Shown piece by piece: positions 1 to 7,790 of a stretch of DNA of 64,000 nt (positions are counted from its first letter, which is position 1; every line of letters begins with the position of its first letter). The stretch is from an uncultured Oscillospiraceae bacterium. Lineage in GTDB: Bacteria > Bacillota > Clostridia > Oscillospirales > Oscillospiraceae. The position numbers and the translations under genes were made by a program. The stretch covers positions 1 to 64,000 of the forward strand of contig CAMVRT010000005.1 in the NCBI GenBank assembly GCA_947169975.1, in the 5' to 3' direction. The notes beneath the pieces are model-generated. The model was not told the DNA's origin and did not search any database. It saw only the letters and a list, made by a program, of their open reading frames with translations.

Positions 1-341
1 AGATTGGCGATTTCTGGCGGGCTCCCAGTGGCTTTTCTGGCGGCCCCGAACAGAGCTAAATCAAATCAACCATGTTTCCCCGTCTGCAACGATGCTCAAA
101 ATACGTTATTCGGAAAAAACGTGCCAAAAGCTGCTGTCCATTTTACCGCGAAAGATGAAAGTCTCTGTTTCATCAATAAAAGCATCCATTGAACACAGAC
201 GATGAATCGACTGCACATGGGATAGCAATCTTAAACTCTTGATCATACGAGAAAGACGGATGAGAGAGGACGTGAGCATAGCATGAGTGAGTTAACATTT
301 CAAGATCTGATTGGGAAAACCATTTTGGTTGGTCTGACACT

Positions 342-421
342 GAGAACACAGGGGACGGTTCTCTGTGTTCTCTTAAAAGGGGCGAGAGATAGCTGAACAC
401 ACAGAACCATCCTCTGTGTTC
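342..421. repeat. REP/BIME-like inverted pair, copy 1
   Basis: A palindromic unit at 342-372 (core ACAGGGGACGGTTCTCTGTG) is followed 22 bases later by an inverted copy at 395-421 (core ACAGAACCATCCTCTGTG). Each unit can fold as a hairpin. The head-to-tail inverted pairing is that of BIMEs made by REP-associated tyrosine transposases. No transposase gene is present in the window. Confidence 0.75.
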
Positions 422-479
422 TACGTATATAAGCGAAAGTTCAATATCTATCACCATCATTACCTGAGAGGTTTCTGAT

Positions 480-926
480 ATGAGAAATCGTATTTATTAT
501 TTATTCGTATCAATAGTCCTGCTGTTAGAATTGACGACAGGATGCGCCCGTCATGGGGACGCAGCCCTTGCCTACTTTCGTGATGACTTTGGCTTTAAAC
601 GGTCCGATGGGACCTTCTCGGTAAAAACGATTCTTGATACCCACGATCATTTCTTAGGAGATGGTGATTCCGTGTACCGCATGACGCCGGACGAAAAGGC
701 CCGCGCCTGGCTACAAGCGCGGGAGGTCCTACCCCTGCCGGTGGAAGGGCAAAACCTGATTGCCTGGATCAATGAGCAGTATGAACTGGAATTGTCTCCC
801 CCGGATACATGCCGCTGGGAATATCTGAACCGCTCCGACGACCGATCTGGCATGCCACCCAACGCTTCCTTCTTTTTTTACGACGAGGTAGAGAACGCTC
901 TCTACTTTATTCGGTATGATATGTAG
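480..926 (+). CDS. putative lipoprotein of unknown function
   Basis: The 148-residue product starts with a short basic segment, a hydrophobic stretch and a lipobox ending LTTGC (Cys about 22), so it should be lipidated and anchored on the outer face of the membrane. The mature part is acidic and soluble, with no family I recognise. A GAGAGG ribosome-binding site lies about 7 bases before the ATG. It stands alone between a REP pair and a 400-base gap. Its lower GC than the later chromosome suits an accessory island. Confidence 0.6.
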   Translation: MRNRIYYLFVSIVLLLELTTGCARHGDAALAYFRDDFGFKRSDGTFSVKTILDTHDHFLGDGDSVYRMTPDEKARAWLQAREVLPLPVEGQNLIAWINEQYELELSPPDTCRWEYLNRSDDRSGMPPNASFFFYDEVENALYFIRYDM

Positions 927-1198
927 CACGCTTTATGAGAACATGAGAACACAGGCAGACAATTATTGAAAAAGCTGTGTCAGAAACGCCAACTTTAGAA
1001 CAAGATAATAGTATTCCATTATGTTGTATGATGAATACTTTGGAGTGTCAGCGAATGGAGGAACTGTAGCCTTCAATGGATTTGCGCAGGATTCAGACTA
1101 AAGCAGCTTGTTCGTGTTTGTACGTATAACTGCAACACAGAAAGCCTTTTTCGAATAAGCCGACATCTGTATTTCCATGCGGACACAGTGACAGTAAA

Positions 1199-1236
1199 CA
1201 AGACCTCTTTTGCCTTCCACGGCAAAAGAGGTCTTG
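1199..1236. terminator. 16-bp perfect hairpin in the 926-1344 gap
   Basis: Stem 1199-1214 pairs perfectly with 1221-1236 around a six-base loop (TTCCAC). The downstream T-run is weak on both strands. It is the only notable structure in the gap between the lipoprotein and the membrane protein. It may be a terminator or the scar of a small palindromic element. I see no gene in the rest of 927-1343. Confidence 0.45.
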
Positions 1237-1343
1237 TCTATTCGGTTGCAGAACGGCCTTATGAGCGTTATAATAATAGCAAACCATTCGATCTTAATCT
1301 TTAAAAGTGTGTTTTGCCTTAAAAAGCAGTGAGGAGAATGCAG

Positions 1344-2516
1344 ATGTCGGATGAAGTGAAGTTTGTTTTGTTTACTGTCATTCCCATCATACAGGATGTG
1401 CTTATTATCATACTGTTTGCCCGCGGCACGATTCTGCATAGAAAACGAAAAGCGTCCAAATCTGATCGTATCGTATCTTTGAGTCCGATACTTCTGTGGG
1501 TCGGCGCAATTGGTGGCAGTTTGCTCAGTGTTCCGGGGACACTTTCCAGGGGGACGAATCAATGGCCTGACGGCGTATGGTATATATTCGAAGCGTTTAT
1601 TCTTGCCTGTATCGCCATGATGCTGGCCTATTGCAACGAGACGGTTACATATGAAGAATCGAAATTTGAGGCAAGCAATCTGCTCGGTATAAAACACACC
1701 TATGACTACGGGGAGATAACCGGAATTGCCAGCAAGGGCGGCGATACGATACTGTACTGCGGACGCAGGAGGATTCGCCTGGATACTATGTCCTCCGGTG
1801 GCGACAAGTTTGTGGCATATGCCGATAAGGCGTATTTCCGACAGCACAAGAAATACATCCCCGTTCGAATGTCCCGGAAGGATCCCATGAACGGGAATCT
1901 GGATACTCCGTGGCTGTATTTCTTTATCTATTTGCTTGGGTTTGCTTGTTTCGTCACAATGATCGTTTTTCCCGGCTATACTTTGAGACCGGCTGACAGC
2001 AAGCTTCCTGCCGATGCAATGGAGATCCGAACGTCCTTTTCGTCCTATGAGCGCACGAAGAAAGAACAAGGCACACTGATTCTGCACGCGGTAGATTATG
2101 AGAAGCCCTTTACCCTCTCATGGTTGTCTGGGTATGAAATCACTCTCCCCGATCCGGAGACACTGTGCAGCGGGGAGGAGTATGTCCTTACAATTGAAGA
2201 GGGCAAATCGAAATACTGGATATATTCCATGTCGACGGGCAATGGGCAGGAAATTATAAACGCCTACGATCGCAATACCGCCTACCGGAACACGCAGATC
2301 GCGCCTTGCATCGGACTGCTGATTTTTGGAACTCTGGGGTCAGTATTCTGCATTTTTGGCATCCTGGTCGGCAGGCATCCGGAACGCTATCCGGGTTGGT
2401 TCCGGGGCCTTTTTTACAAAGGATCTGCGTGGACATCCCCTACAGGTAATTACCTGAATGCCTATACTAAGCGACGCGGTAAGAAACGACACCACACAAA
2501 AAACAAAAAGAAGTGA
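1344..2516 (+). CDS. membrane protein with two N-terminal and two C-terminal transmembrane segments
   Basis: The predicted 390-residue protein has hydrophobic segments near residues 5-25, 50-65 and 80-95, a soluble stretch with a beta-rich, PH-like pattern (about 100-190), a transmembrane segment near 195-215, an extracellular domain and a last segment near 325-345. The tail is very basic (RRGKKRHHTKNKKK). GTG 1329 and ATG 1338 are also in frame, but ATG 1344 sits 7 bases after GAGGAG and is preferred. Function is unknown; the PH-like reading is an inference from pattern only. Confidence 0.6.
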   Translation: MSDEVKFVLFTVIPIIQDVLIIILFARGTILHRKRKASKSDRIVSLSPILLWVGAIGGSLLSVPGTLSRGTNQWPDGVWYIFEAFILACIAMMLAYCNETVTYEESKFEASNLLGIKHTYDYGEITGIASKGGDTILYCGRRRIRLDTMSSGGDKFVAYADKAYFRQHKKYIPVRMSRKDPMNGNLDTPWLYFFIYLLGFACFVTMIVFPGYTLRPADSKLPADAMEIRTSFSSYERTKKEQGTLILHAVDYEKPFTLSWLSGYEITLPDPETLCSGEEYVLTIEEGKSKYWIYSMSTGNGQEIINAYDRNTAYRNTQIAPCIGLLIFGTLGSVFCIFGILVGRHPERYPGWFRGLFYKGSAWTSPTGNYLNAYTKRRGKKRHHTKNKKK

Positions 2517-2595
2517 GTGCGATACGGCCACCCCTGTGTTCCCGGACAGCGAGGGCTGAGGGAAGATTAGCTTAACATCGATAGGAGGACCAATA

Positions 2596-2910
2596 ATGGG
2601 CATTGAACAGTGTTTGGAATACATCTGCGACTGGTATTATTCAGATACGATTGAGCTGATTGACCTGGTTTTATGCGATGATAATAACGACCCGCAATAT
2701 TCTGCTATTACAGCATTGAATCGGCTTTGGGTGTATCTACAATATAAACAGCAGTCCCAAGAAGAAGGATTCGATAAAAAGGACTTGTTTTCCTTGATCG
2801 AAGATGCGGGATATCCGGAAAAGGCTATTGAAATCATTAAGCAAAAAGCCAGAGATGAGCTTGAGGCTTATACTGGTGATGTACTGATCAGAGGTTTCCT
2901 TGAGGATTGA
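2596..2910 (+). CDS. small acidic hypothetical protein
   Basis: This 104-residue acidic protein is predicted to be mostly helical. A textbook AGGAGG lies 7 bases before the ATG. It is followed after 26 bases by another small gene with an equally strong ribosome-binding site, so the two are probably co-transcribed. Small acidic proteins in tandem beside no obvious enzyme are typical of immunity-gene clusters of polymorphic toxins, but no toxin is visible here, so that role is only a guess. Confidence 0.55.
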   Translation: MGIEQCLEYICDWYYSDTIELIDLVLCDDNNDPQYSAITALNRLWVYLQYKQQSQEEGFDKKDLFSLIEDAGYPEKAIEIIKQKARDELEAYTGDVLIRGFLED

Positions 2911-2936
2911 GTGATAAAAGGAGGAGGTGACAGCAG

Positions 2937-3404
2937 ATGAATGCCCATAGTGTTTGGGTTAAGGCCCAGTCTGTAGAACTCCAGGTTTCAGAAACCATCA
3001 TGCCCGGCTTTAACATAGGATTCGACAAGAATATTCCTGCAGAGACAGAAAAAGAGATGCGTGCATTCGTTAGCTGGGTGGAAGACAACTATCGTATTCC
3101 GATTACCCTGTGGGTGGATTTTGAATACAAGCACTATCTTAGGAGCCGCGAGGGAAAACGAGTGGGATATCTGTTCTACTGGGCTGACTTTGCATCTTAT
3201 CCCACGTTCAGCAGTCCGGAGGACATCCCGGTCATCCGGCTCCCGGTCAGAACAGAACACAGCACGATGGAAGAAATTCTTTCGTCCTTCATTGAGGCAA
3301 TCATGCACTATTACGCATGGATTTGCAACGAGCTGAACGACGAGTTTGTAGTGGATCAGGAAGATGTAGAGGAGATACTGCGGGCATACCTCCGATCGCG
3401 GTAA
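2937..3404 (+). CDS. hypothetical protein, possible immunity-type protein
   Basis: The 155-residue protein has no signal peptide or membrane segment. It contains aromatic-rich strands (around residues 55-90) and a helical C-terminus. Its start is set by a GGAGGAGGTGA ribosome-binding site. It forms a likely operon with the 104-residue gene upstream. I do not recognise the family. Size, acidity and neighbourhood would fit an immunity or antitoxin-like cargo protein, without direct evidence. Confidence 0.55.
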   Translation: MNAHSVWVKAQSVELQVSETIMPGFNIGFDKNIPAETEKEMRAFVSWVEDNYRIPITLWVDFEYKHYLRSREGKRVGYLFYWADFASYPTFSSPEDIPVIRLPVRTEHSTMEEILSSFIEAIMHYYAWICNELNDEFVVDQEDVEEILRAYLRSR

Positions 3405-3535
3405 CGAAGGTGGCCGTCAAGGACGAAAACAATACGGCGCGAGAAGTGTTTGCCTGTGTTTCCTGCGCAGACGGTTTCTTGACAGGAAATGGGGATATGC
3501 TTATAATTTTAAGCGGAAAAAGGATATCCAAAAGG

Positions 3536-3720
3536 GAACACACAGAACCGTCCCCTGTGTTTTCGATAGTTAATCCCAATGTCCTTGAGCACCGAATGGT
3601 TCATTTGCTGCTGCCTTTCTACACACAATAGACAGGAACAGGAACACAGGGGGACGGCTCTCTGTGTTCGCCCCAAAGGACGATGTTAAGAGGAACACAT
3701 AGAACCGTCCCCTGTGTTTC
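3536..3720. repeat. REP/BIME-like cluster, three units
   Basis: Units lie at about 3536-3564 (inverted), 3641-3669 (direct, core CAGGGGGACGGCTCTCTGTG) and 3692-3720 (inverted, core CATAGAACCGTCCCCTGTG). They fill most of the gene-free stretch 3405-3738. The spacing of the last two (22 bases) matches the pair at 342-421. Confidence 0.75.
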
Positions 3721-3738
3721 TTGCCGATGGGAGGTTGA

Positions 3739-4398
3739 GTGTCCATGCGTAGATTGTCGTGCTGTAATACCTATATGCAAATTGAAACTGCACCGCGCTT
3801 TATCGCGACTTACTATAGTTTCGGTATCCACCATAAAATTGAGATCACACAGGAATTAGACAACATTTGCCATGTGAGAGTTCTTGATAAAAATGGGGAT
3901 GTGTTTCAGTGGTCAACTAACAAAATGTACCTGGTTGGGCATATGATGTACGGAATATCTGTCTCTCCCATGGGCTACCAACTGTTCGCGCAACAGGAGC
4001 CCCACCCCGGAGGAATGATCTGTTTCGATCTGAAAACCGGAGCGGAGATTTGGCACCTTCCAACACGCGCTGAGATTGCAAACTTGTTTGTTGGCGATAA
4101 TACTTTGTGCTGCGCTAAGTCCAGGAAATCCATCGTATTGTATGATATGCTCACCGGGAAGCAGATTGCAGAGCACAAAACGCCTTTTGACAACCGCTTC
4201 ACGGTTTTGACTGAAAGGGCCGTTTTTTGCCATACTTATACAAGAGTGTGGGAGGTCATTGATCCGCAATCTCTTCGGGTTATGGAAGAGGTCAGACATG
4301 CAGACATGATGAAAGACTCGGGCTCCAATTGCAAACGTCTATTGGAAAAATATAATACAGGGGGACGGTTCTCTGTGTTCCCACCAAAAAGCGGATAA
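3739..4398 (+). CDS. PQQ-like beta-propeller fragment or small repeat protein
   Basis: The 219-residue product has blade-like repeats such as 'ICFDLKTGAEIWHL' and 'IVLYDMLTGKQIAEH', as in PQQ/WD-type propellers. It has too few repeats for a closed propeller, so it is either short or truncated. GTG 3739 is 4 bases from GGGAGG; ATG 3745 is an equally possible start. The last dozen codons (NTGGRFSVFPPKSG) are read out of a REP palindrome at 4353-4380, so the original C-terminus was apparently lost. Confidence 0.5.
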   Translation: MSMRRLSCCNTYMQIETAPRFIATYYSFGIHHKIEITQELDNICHVRVLDKNGDVFQWSTNKMYLVGHMMYGISVSPMGYQLFAQQEPHPGGMICFDLKTGAEIWHLPTRAEIANLFVGDNTLCCAKSRKSIVLYDMLTGKQIAEHKTPFDNRFTVLTERAVFCHTYTRVWEVIDPQSLRVMEEVRHADMMKDSGSNCKRLLEKYNTGGRFSVFPPKSG

Positions 4399-4430
4399 AA
4401 GCTGAACACACAGAAGCGTCCCCTGTATTC
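4353..4430. repeat. REP/BIME-like inverted pair overlapping a gene end
   Basis: The direct unit at about 4353-4380 and the inverted unit at 4404-4430 are again about 23 bases apart. The first unit supplies the last codons and stop region of the 3739 gene. Partial units (GAACACAG) also occur near 945-958 and 4965-4993. Confidence 0.7.
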
Positions 4431-4516
4431 CTCAAGTTCTTTATGGTCTCAAGAATTTGAAAGTGTTTGCATTAGATGGGATGTAAATTGAGATTATTAG
4501 TTGGAGGAAGACGCAA

Positions 4517-5014
4517 ATGTCTGTAGGAATTGATGAAGTGTTTGATATGCTAAGTTGGAATAGTGACGAAGAAACTCAGAGAAAAGGAATTGAGTTGGCT
4601 AAAAATGTTAGATGTTTTAGCGTGTTTCTGCAACCACGTGGATTAGAACACAGCAAAGATGTCTGGGAAAACTGTGCCAAAATATTAGCAGCATATTCTG
4701 ATGAAACCTTAAAATATTGTTTACAAGAATTGTTAGAATGGTTGGCGGACATGAATTGGCCCGGGGCGGAGATCGTGCTGCAGCGTTTAATTGAGTTTAG
4801 GGATCCAAAACTTCTTTCTTTATTTATTGAGCATTGTGTGAAAGAAGCGCTGGTATGTGACGACCAAGTGTGGTTGGGAAATATGGCTGCGTTGTTGGAA
4901 AATGAAAATCTTAAAAGACATCTTCCGAAAGATATTTATAATACTTTGTATTGCCGAACAAAACACAGGAACACAGACAGCGTGAACACAGACCATTTAG
5001 ATTCATCCCCGTAA
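4517..5014 (+). CDS. HEAT-like helical protein with DUF5071-like core
   Basis: The 165-residue, mostly helical protein contains 'LQELLEWLADMNWPGA', which matches the WL-D-NWP signature I associate with DUF5071 proteins (small HEAT-like proteins of unknown role, often near toxin or immunity genes). The ribosome-binding site is TTGGAGG, 8-9 bases from the ATG. The final residues (KHRNTDSVNTDH) are encoded by partial REP-type sequence with repeated GAACACAG, so the C-terminus looks secondarily acquired. Confidence 0.55.
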   Translation: MSVGIDEVFDMLSWNSDEETQRKGIELAKNVRCFSVFLQPRGLEHSKDVWENCAKILAAYSDETLKYCLQELLEWLADMNWPGAEIVLQRLIEFRDPKLLSLFIEHCVKEALVCDDQVWLGNMAALLENENLKRHLPKDIYNTLYCRTKHRNTDSVNTDHLDSSP

Positions 5015-5170
5015 AGCGAATATCATGAGCATTCATAGTGGTGATAGGACAATTATGGATTTTGCAGAGACATCGGAAAAGATGGACAACGCATAAATTG
5101 TTTTGGGGTGTGATTATATTACGGCACTCGGGCGGAATTAGGTGAGGAGTTGAAACAGAAATATTGAAAA

Positions 5171-5187
5171 TTACATATAATATGTAA
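5171..5187. repeat. 17-base AT palindrome
   Basis: TTACATAT-A-ATATGTAA is a perfect palindrome in the non-coding stretch 5015-5260 just outside the left attachment site. It could be a binding site. I see nothing else in this stretch. Confidence 0.4.
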
Positions 5188-5260
5188 AGTAAAATGTTCT
5201 GTAATTTCTCATAATTTTACAGATTCTGCAACTTCCTGGCTGAATAATGGCATATCCCAG

Positions 5261-5309
5261 AATGGCATTCAAGAGGTCAGCGGTTCGATCCCGCTTATCT
5301 CCACCAACT
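5261..5309 (+). repeat. left attachment site (3' part of tRNA-Ala GGC)
   Basis: The sequence starts inside the anticodon arm (loop ATGGCAT, anticodon GGC) and runs through the variable region, T-arm, acceptor strand and encoded CCA. The acceptor strand has T at position 70, matching the G3:U70 identity pair of tRNA-Ala. No 5' half lies upstream, so this is not an intact tRNA gene. Confidence 0.8.
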
Positions 5310-5312
5310 TTT

Positions 5313-5347
5313 GAGACGGAAACATGATCGTTTCCGTCTCTCTTTTT
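5313..5347 (+). terminator. terminator after left tRNA tail
   Basis: An 11-bp perfect stem (GAGACGGAAAC, 5313-5323 with 5330-5340) is followed by TCTTTTTG. It sits directly after the CCA of the left att copy, as expected if the element carries its own tRNA 3' end with a terminator. Confidence 0.75.
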
Positions 5348-5405
5348 GCTTTTTTCATAACTTTTTGTGTATAATGTGCTTGCTTGCACCTTTTGGGGTA
5401 AAACG

Positions 5406-5430
5406 AAAAACCCACACAAAAACCCACACG
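5406..5430 (+). repeat. integrase arm-type sites, left pair
   Basis: Two adjacent copies of AAAAACCCACAC lie about 100 bases inside the left att core. The same motif occurs three times about 130-175 bases inside the right core. Short direct repeats at both inner ends are the expected arm-type sites for a lambda-type integrase. Confidence 0.65.
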
Positions 5431-5454
5431 GGGGTAGAAAAACGGTAGAAAATG

Positions 5455-5481
5455 AGGCCGGACAGAGGTGATCTGCCCGGC
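5455..5481. terminator. hairpin terminator after the integrase gene
   Basis: GGCCGG..CCGGCC with an inner CAGA/TCTG pairing lies 7 bases past the integrase stop. The T-tract is better on the + strand (CCTTTCTTT) than on the integrase strand, so it may serve both directions. Confidence 0.6.
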
Positions 5482-5487
5482 CTTTCT

Positions 5488-6747
5488 TTATGCCTGTTTG
5501 ACTTCATCGGAGGACTTTTTCTTCAGCGCATCGCGGAAGATGTTGCCTGCCCGGCGGATGCTATCCTGGTCAGCGTGGGTATACATCTTCAGTGTGATCC
5601 CTTTGTTGGCGTGACCCAGCTTCTCGCTGACGGAGGCGATGTCCGCACCGTTGGTAATGGCGATGGAGGCGAAGGTGTGGCGCAGCTTGTGGGGGTGGAA
5701 GTCCTCGATACCGTACCGCTTGGCAAACTGCTTGAAGTACCGGGTTGGAGAGGAGGGATGCATCGGGTCAGTTGAGCCGCGCTGTGTAAAGACGAAGGTG
5801 GACAGGGCAGAGGAGGCCTGTTCCAGTCGAAGCTGCTTCAGGAGATCCATCACCTCCGGACTCACGTCAATGGTGCGGATTGATTTCGGCGTTTTCGGCG
5901 TGTCTGTGTAGACGCCCTTCCCGCCGGTCTTTTCCGGTGTGTAGAGAAGGTTGGTATCCAGGGTGATTGCTCCCGCCTTGAAATCAATGGCTTTCCAGCG
6001 GAGTCCGCAGACCTCACCCCGCCGACACCCGGTATCCACAAGCAGCATGACCAGTGCGCGCCACTTCAGGGGCTCGTGTTCGAGACAGGACAGAATGTAT
6101 TGCATTTCCTCCACGGTGAAGGTAGGCAGGTCATTGTCTGCTCGAACCTCGGATTTGGGGCGTCGGGGCTTCTTCACCTTGCGCATGGGATCGTCGGGAA
6201 TCATCCCGGTGTCCTCGGCTTCAGCGAAGAGCTGGCACAGGGGAACATAGATGGAGTTGATCGTGGAGGCAGAATATCCTGCGTTCTGCTTTTCCAGAAG
6301 GAGCGCCTCCAGATCGGCGCGGGTGATGTCGGTGAGCCTGCGGTCGCCCAAAGCAGAGTAGACGTGCTTTTTCAGTGCGTTCATGTAGAAGGCACGCGTG
6401 GACTCCGCAATGGCTTTCTTGCCGATCACACCGGCCATCTTCCCCGGCATGAGGATCTTCTCGCAGTACTGCTTCAGCGTGAGGATGCGTGCCTCCTCGG
6501 CGGCGCGTTCCGCAGCGGCTCTCGCTTCTGCGGCCTTACGCTCCTTCAGCGATGTGAACTCGCCGCTCTTGCAGCGCCGCTCAAAGTCGGCGGAGACCTT
6601 TGCCAGCTCACGCTGGATTGCCCGCTCGCTCCAACCGTCCGGTACAGGCCAGCGCATCGTCAGCTCCGGAGCGTCGCGCTTGACCCGGCACCGGATTTCG
6701 TAGAACGCCTGACCGTCCTTTGTAGTCCTCTTTCGTGTGGAAGCCAT
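5488..6747 (-). CDS. int: tyrosine-recombinase integrase
   Basis: This 419-residue site-specific recombinase has an N-terminal arm-binding region, a charged helical linker (about 60-90), a SAM-like core-binding domain (about 90-180) and the catalytic domain. Visible catalytic residues are R242 (TGCRRGE), K288 region, H353 and R356 (HKLRH), H379 (GHAN) and the nucleophile Y389 (MYTH). It lies beside the left att site, as usual for tRNA-targeting elements. It should integrate the element into tRNA-Ala and excise it with a directionality factor. Its ATG directly abuts the repressor stop, so the two are probably co-transcribed from the leftward switch promoter. Confidence 0.95.
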   Translation of the reverse strand: MASTRKRTTKDGQAFYEIRCRVKRDAPELTMRWPVPDGWSERAIQRELAKVSADFERRCKSGEFTSLKERKAAEARAAAERAAEEARILTLKQYCEKILMPGKMAGVIGKKAIAESTRAFYMNALKKHVYSALGDRRLTDITRADLEALLLEKQNAGYSASTINSIYVPLCQLFAEAEDTGMIPDDPMRKVKKPRRPKSEVRADNDLPTFTVEEMQYILSCLEHEPLKWRALVMLLVDTGCRRGEVCGLRWKAIDFKAGAITLDTNLLYTPEKTGGKGVYTDTPKTPKSIRTIDVSPEVMDLLKQLRLEQASSALSTFVFTQRGSTDPMHPSSPTRYFKQFAKRYGIEDFHPHKLRHTFASIAITNGADIASVSEKLGHANKGITLKMYTHADQDSIRRAGNIFRDALKKKSSDEVKQA

Positions 6748-7428
6748 TTATTCGCCCTCCTTCGACTGCTGCTCTTTCATCCAATCCACCAAACCTTCGG
6801 CAGCTTCTCCCAAGAAGCGAATTGCCTTCGCATATTCGGAGTCAATGACATCTCGGGTAGCTGCAACTCGGAAATACCCATTTGATCCGCTCCGAATAAT
6901 ACTGTCCGCTTCCATGGCAACCGCGTACTTTTTGTTGAGCTCTTCAAAACTCATATCGTCATAGTCGCTGGGAGCAGTTGCTTTATCCGCTGCATATGCC
7001 CGGACCGCGTTCATCCCACACCAGAAACGCATATCGCGGAACAAATGGCTGAATACAGAAGCAAAAGAGGGAAGATCTGGCCGGTCTGGGAATTGATTCA
7101 TTCGCAGAAATGCAGTGATAGCCTTCTCCGATAAACCGGTGTACTCAGATGCAGAACGGAGACTTGCGTCGGGTGACATGATCCTTGTACGACCGAGGAG
7201 GTAATCCACAGAGACGTTGAAAAAGTCTGCGATTTTTACGAGTGTCTCCCAGTCAGGGCTTGACGAGCCGTCCGAGTAATACCCAACCGCTTGACGCGTT
7301 TTTCCTATGGCTTTTCCGAGTTCAGATTGCGTAACCGAAGGGACACGATTTTCCATAAGTGTGCGGAGGGTGCGGGGAAAGTCGGAGTTGTACGCAGCTA
7401 CGGTGGGTGCGTTTTTCTTGCGCGCCAT
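6748..7428 (-). CDS. XRE/cI-like repressor of the element
   Basis: This 226-residue protein has a helix-turn-helix of the XRE type at about residues 30-78 ('QSELGKAIGKTRQAVGYYSDGSSSPDWETLVKIADFFNVSVDYLLG'). An unrecognised C-terminal region of about 150 residues follows. The ribosome-binding site AAGGAGG precedes the ATG. It is divergent from the excisionase-like gene across a switch whose two promoters share overlapping -10 boxes, the position of Stl/cI-type master repressors. It probably holds the replication genes and its own synthesis in check. The inducer is not evident from sequence. Confidence 0.85.
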   Translation of the reverse strand: MARKKNAPTVAAYNSDFPRTLRTLMENRVPSVTQSELGKAIGKTRQAVGYYSDGSSSPDWETLVKIADFFNVSVDYLLGRTRIMSPDASLRSASEYTGLSEKAITAFLRMNQFPDRPDLPSFASVFSHLFRDMRFWCGMNAVRAYAADKATAPSDYDDMSFEELNKKYAVAMEADSIIRSGSNGYFRVAATRDVIDSEYAKAIRFLGEAAEGLVDWMKEQQSKEGE

Positions 7429-7489
7429 TGTTTCAGACCTCCTTGATGTCGTTAACTGTTGCGTTTGGTATTGTGGTGGTTATTTTTAG

Positions 7490-7518
7490 TTGCGAGGGTT
7501 ACGTCCATTTGCTATAAT
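7490..7518 (+). promoter_or_regulatory. rightward switch promoter
   Basis: TTGCGA (7490-7495), a 17-base spacer and TATAAT (7513-7518) lead rightward to the excisionase-like and primase genes. The -35 lies in an inverted repeat (TTTTAG-TTGCGA against TCGCAA-CA-CTAAAA) that also contains the -35 of the opposing promoter, a likely operator. Confidence 0.8.
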
Positions 7519-7542
7519 ATCACAAGAAGCAAGAAATCGCAA
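7514..7542 (-). promoter_or_regulatory. leftward switch promoter (repressor-integrase)
   Basis: On the minus strand TTGCGA (7542-7537), a 17-base spacer and TATTAT (7519-7514) lead to the repressor. The two -10 boxes overlap by five bases, so polymerase can occupy only one at a time. The arrangement is nearly mirror-symmetric. Confidence 0.8.
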
Positions 7543-7568
7543 CACTAAAATGTAAGGAGCGTGAAATA

Positions 7569-7790
7569 ATGAGAGGTTACCAAGTACAGCGGGTGACTGC
7601 GGAAGATGCTGCCAGACCGTTCCTCAAGATCCAAGACGCCGTGGCGGTGACGGGGCTGAGCGCCTACTTCCTCCGGCGGGGGTGTCGGGACGGCTCGGTA
7701 CCCTGCGTCCTGTCCGGCAAGACGTACTACATTAATATCCCGGCGCTGCTGAAGAAGCTCGGGGCGACGGAGAACAGGAAGGAGAAATGA
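7569..7790 (+). CDS. excisionase-like helix-turn-helix protein
   Basis: This 73-residue protein has a winged-helix/MerR-like excisionase pattern: 'LKIQDAVAVTGLSAYFLRRGCRDGSVPCVLSGKTYYINIPALLKKL'. Such proteins bind DNA near att sites and favour excision, or act as early activators. It is the first gene of the rightward operon, 44 bases after the predicted start point, with AAGGAG 9 bases before ATG. Its stop overlaps the next start (ATGA). Confidence 0.75.
   Translation: MRGYQVQRVTAEDAARPFLKIQDAVAVTGLSAYFLRRGCRDGSVPCVLSGKTYYINIPALLKKLGATENRKEK

Noticed and set aside
1-192. A frame ending at about 57 and a 62-codon ORF from position 4 at the window edge
   Set aside because: Too short and cut by the edge; no ribosome-binding site or recognisable motif, so it cannot be called a gene tail with confidence.
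173-460. Minus-strand 95-codon ORF
   Set aside because: It runs through the REP pair at 342-421 and has no ribosome-binding site; a shadow of the palindromes.
1098-2087. 329-codon minus-strand ORF opposite the membrane-protein gene
   Set aside because: Composition is that of an antisense frame, and it crosses the 1199-1236 hairpin; the + strand gene has the ribosome-binding site and membrane segments.
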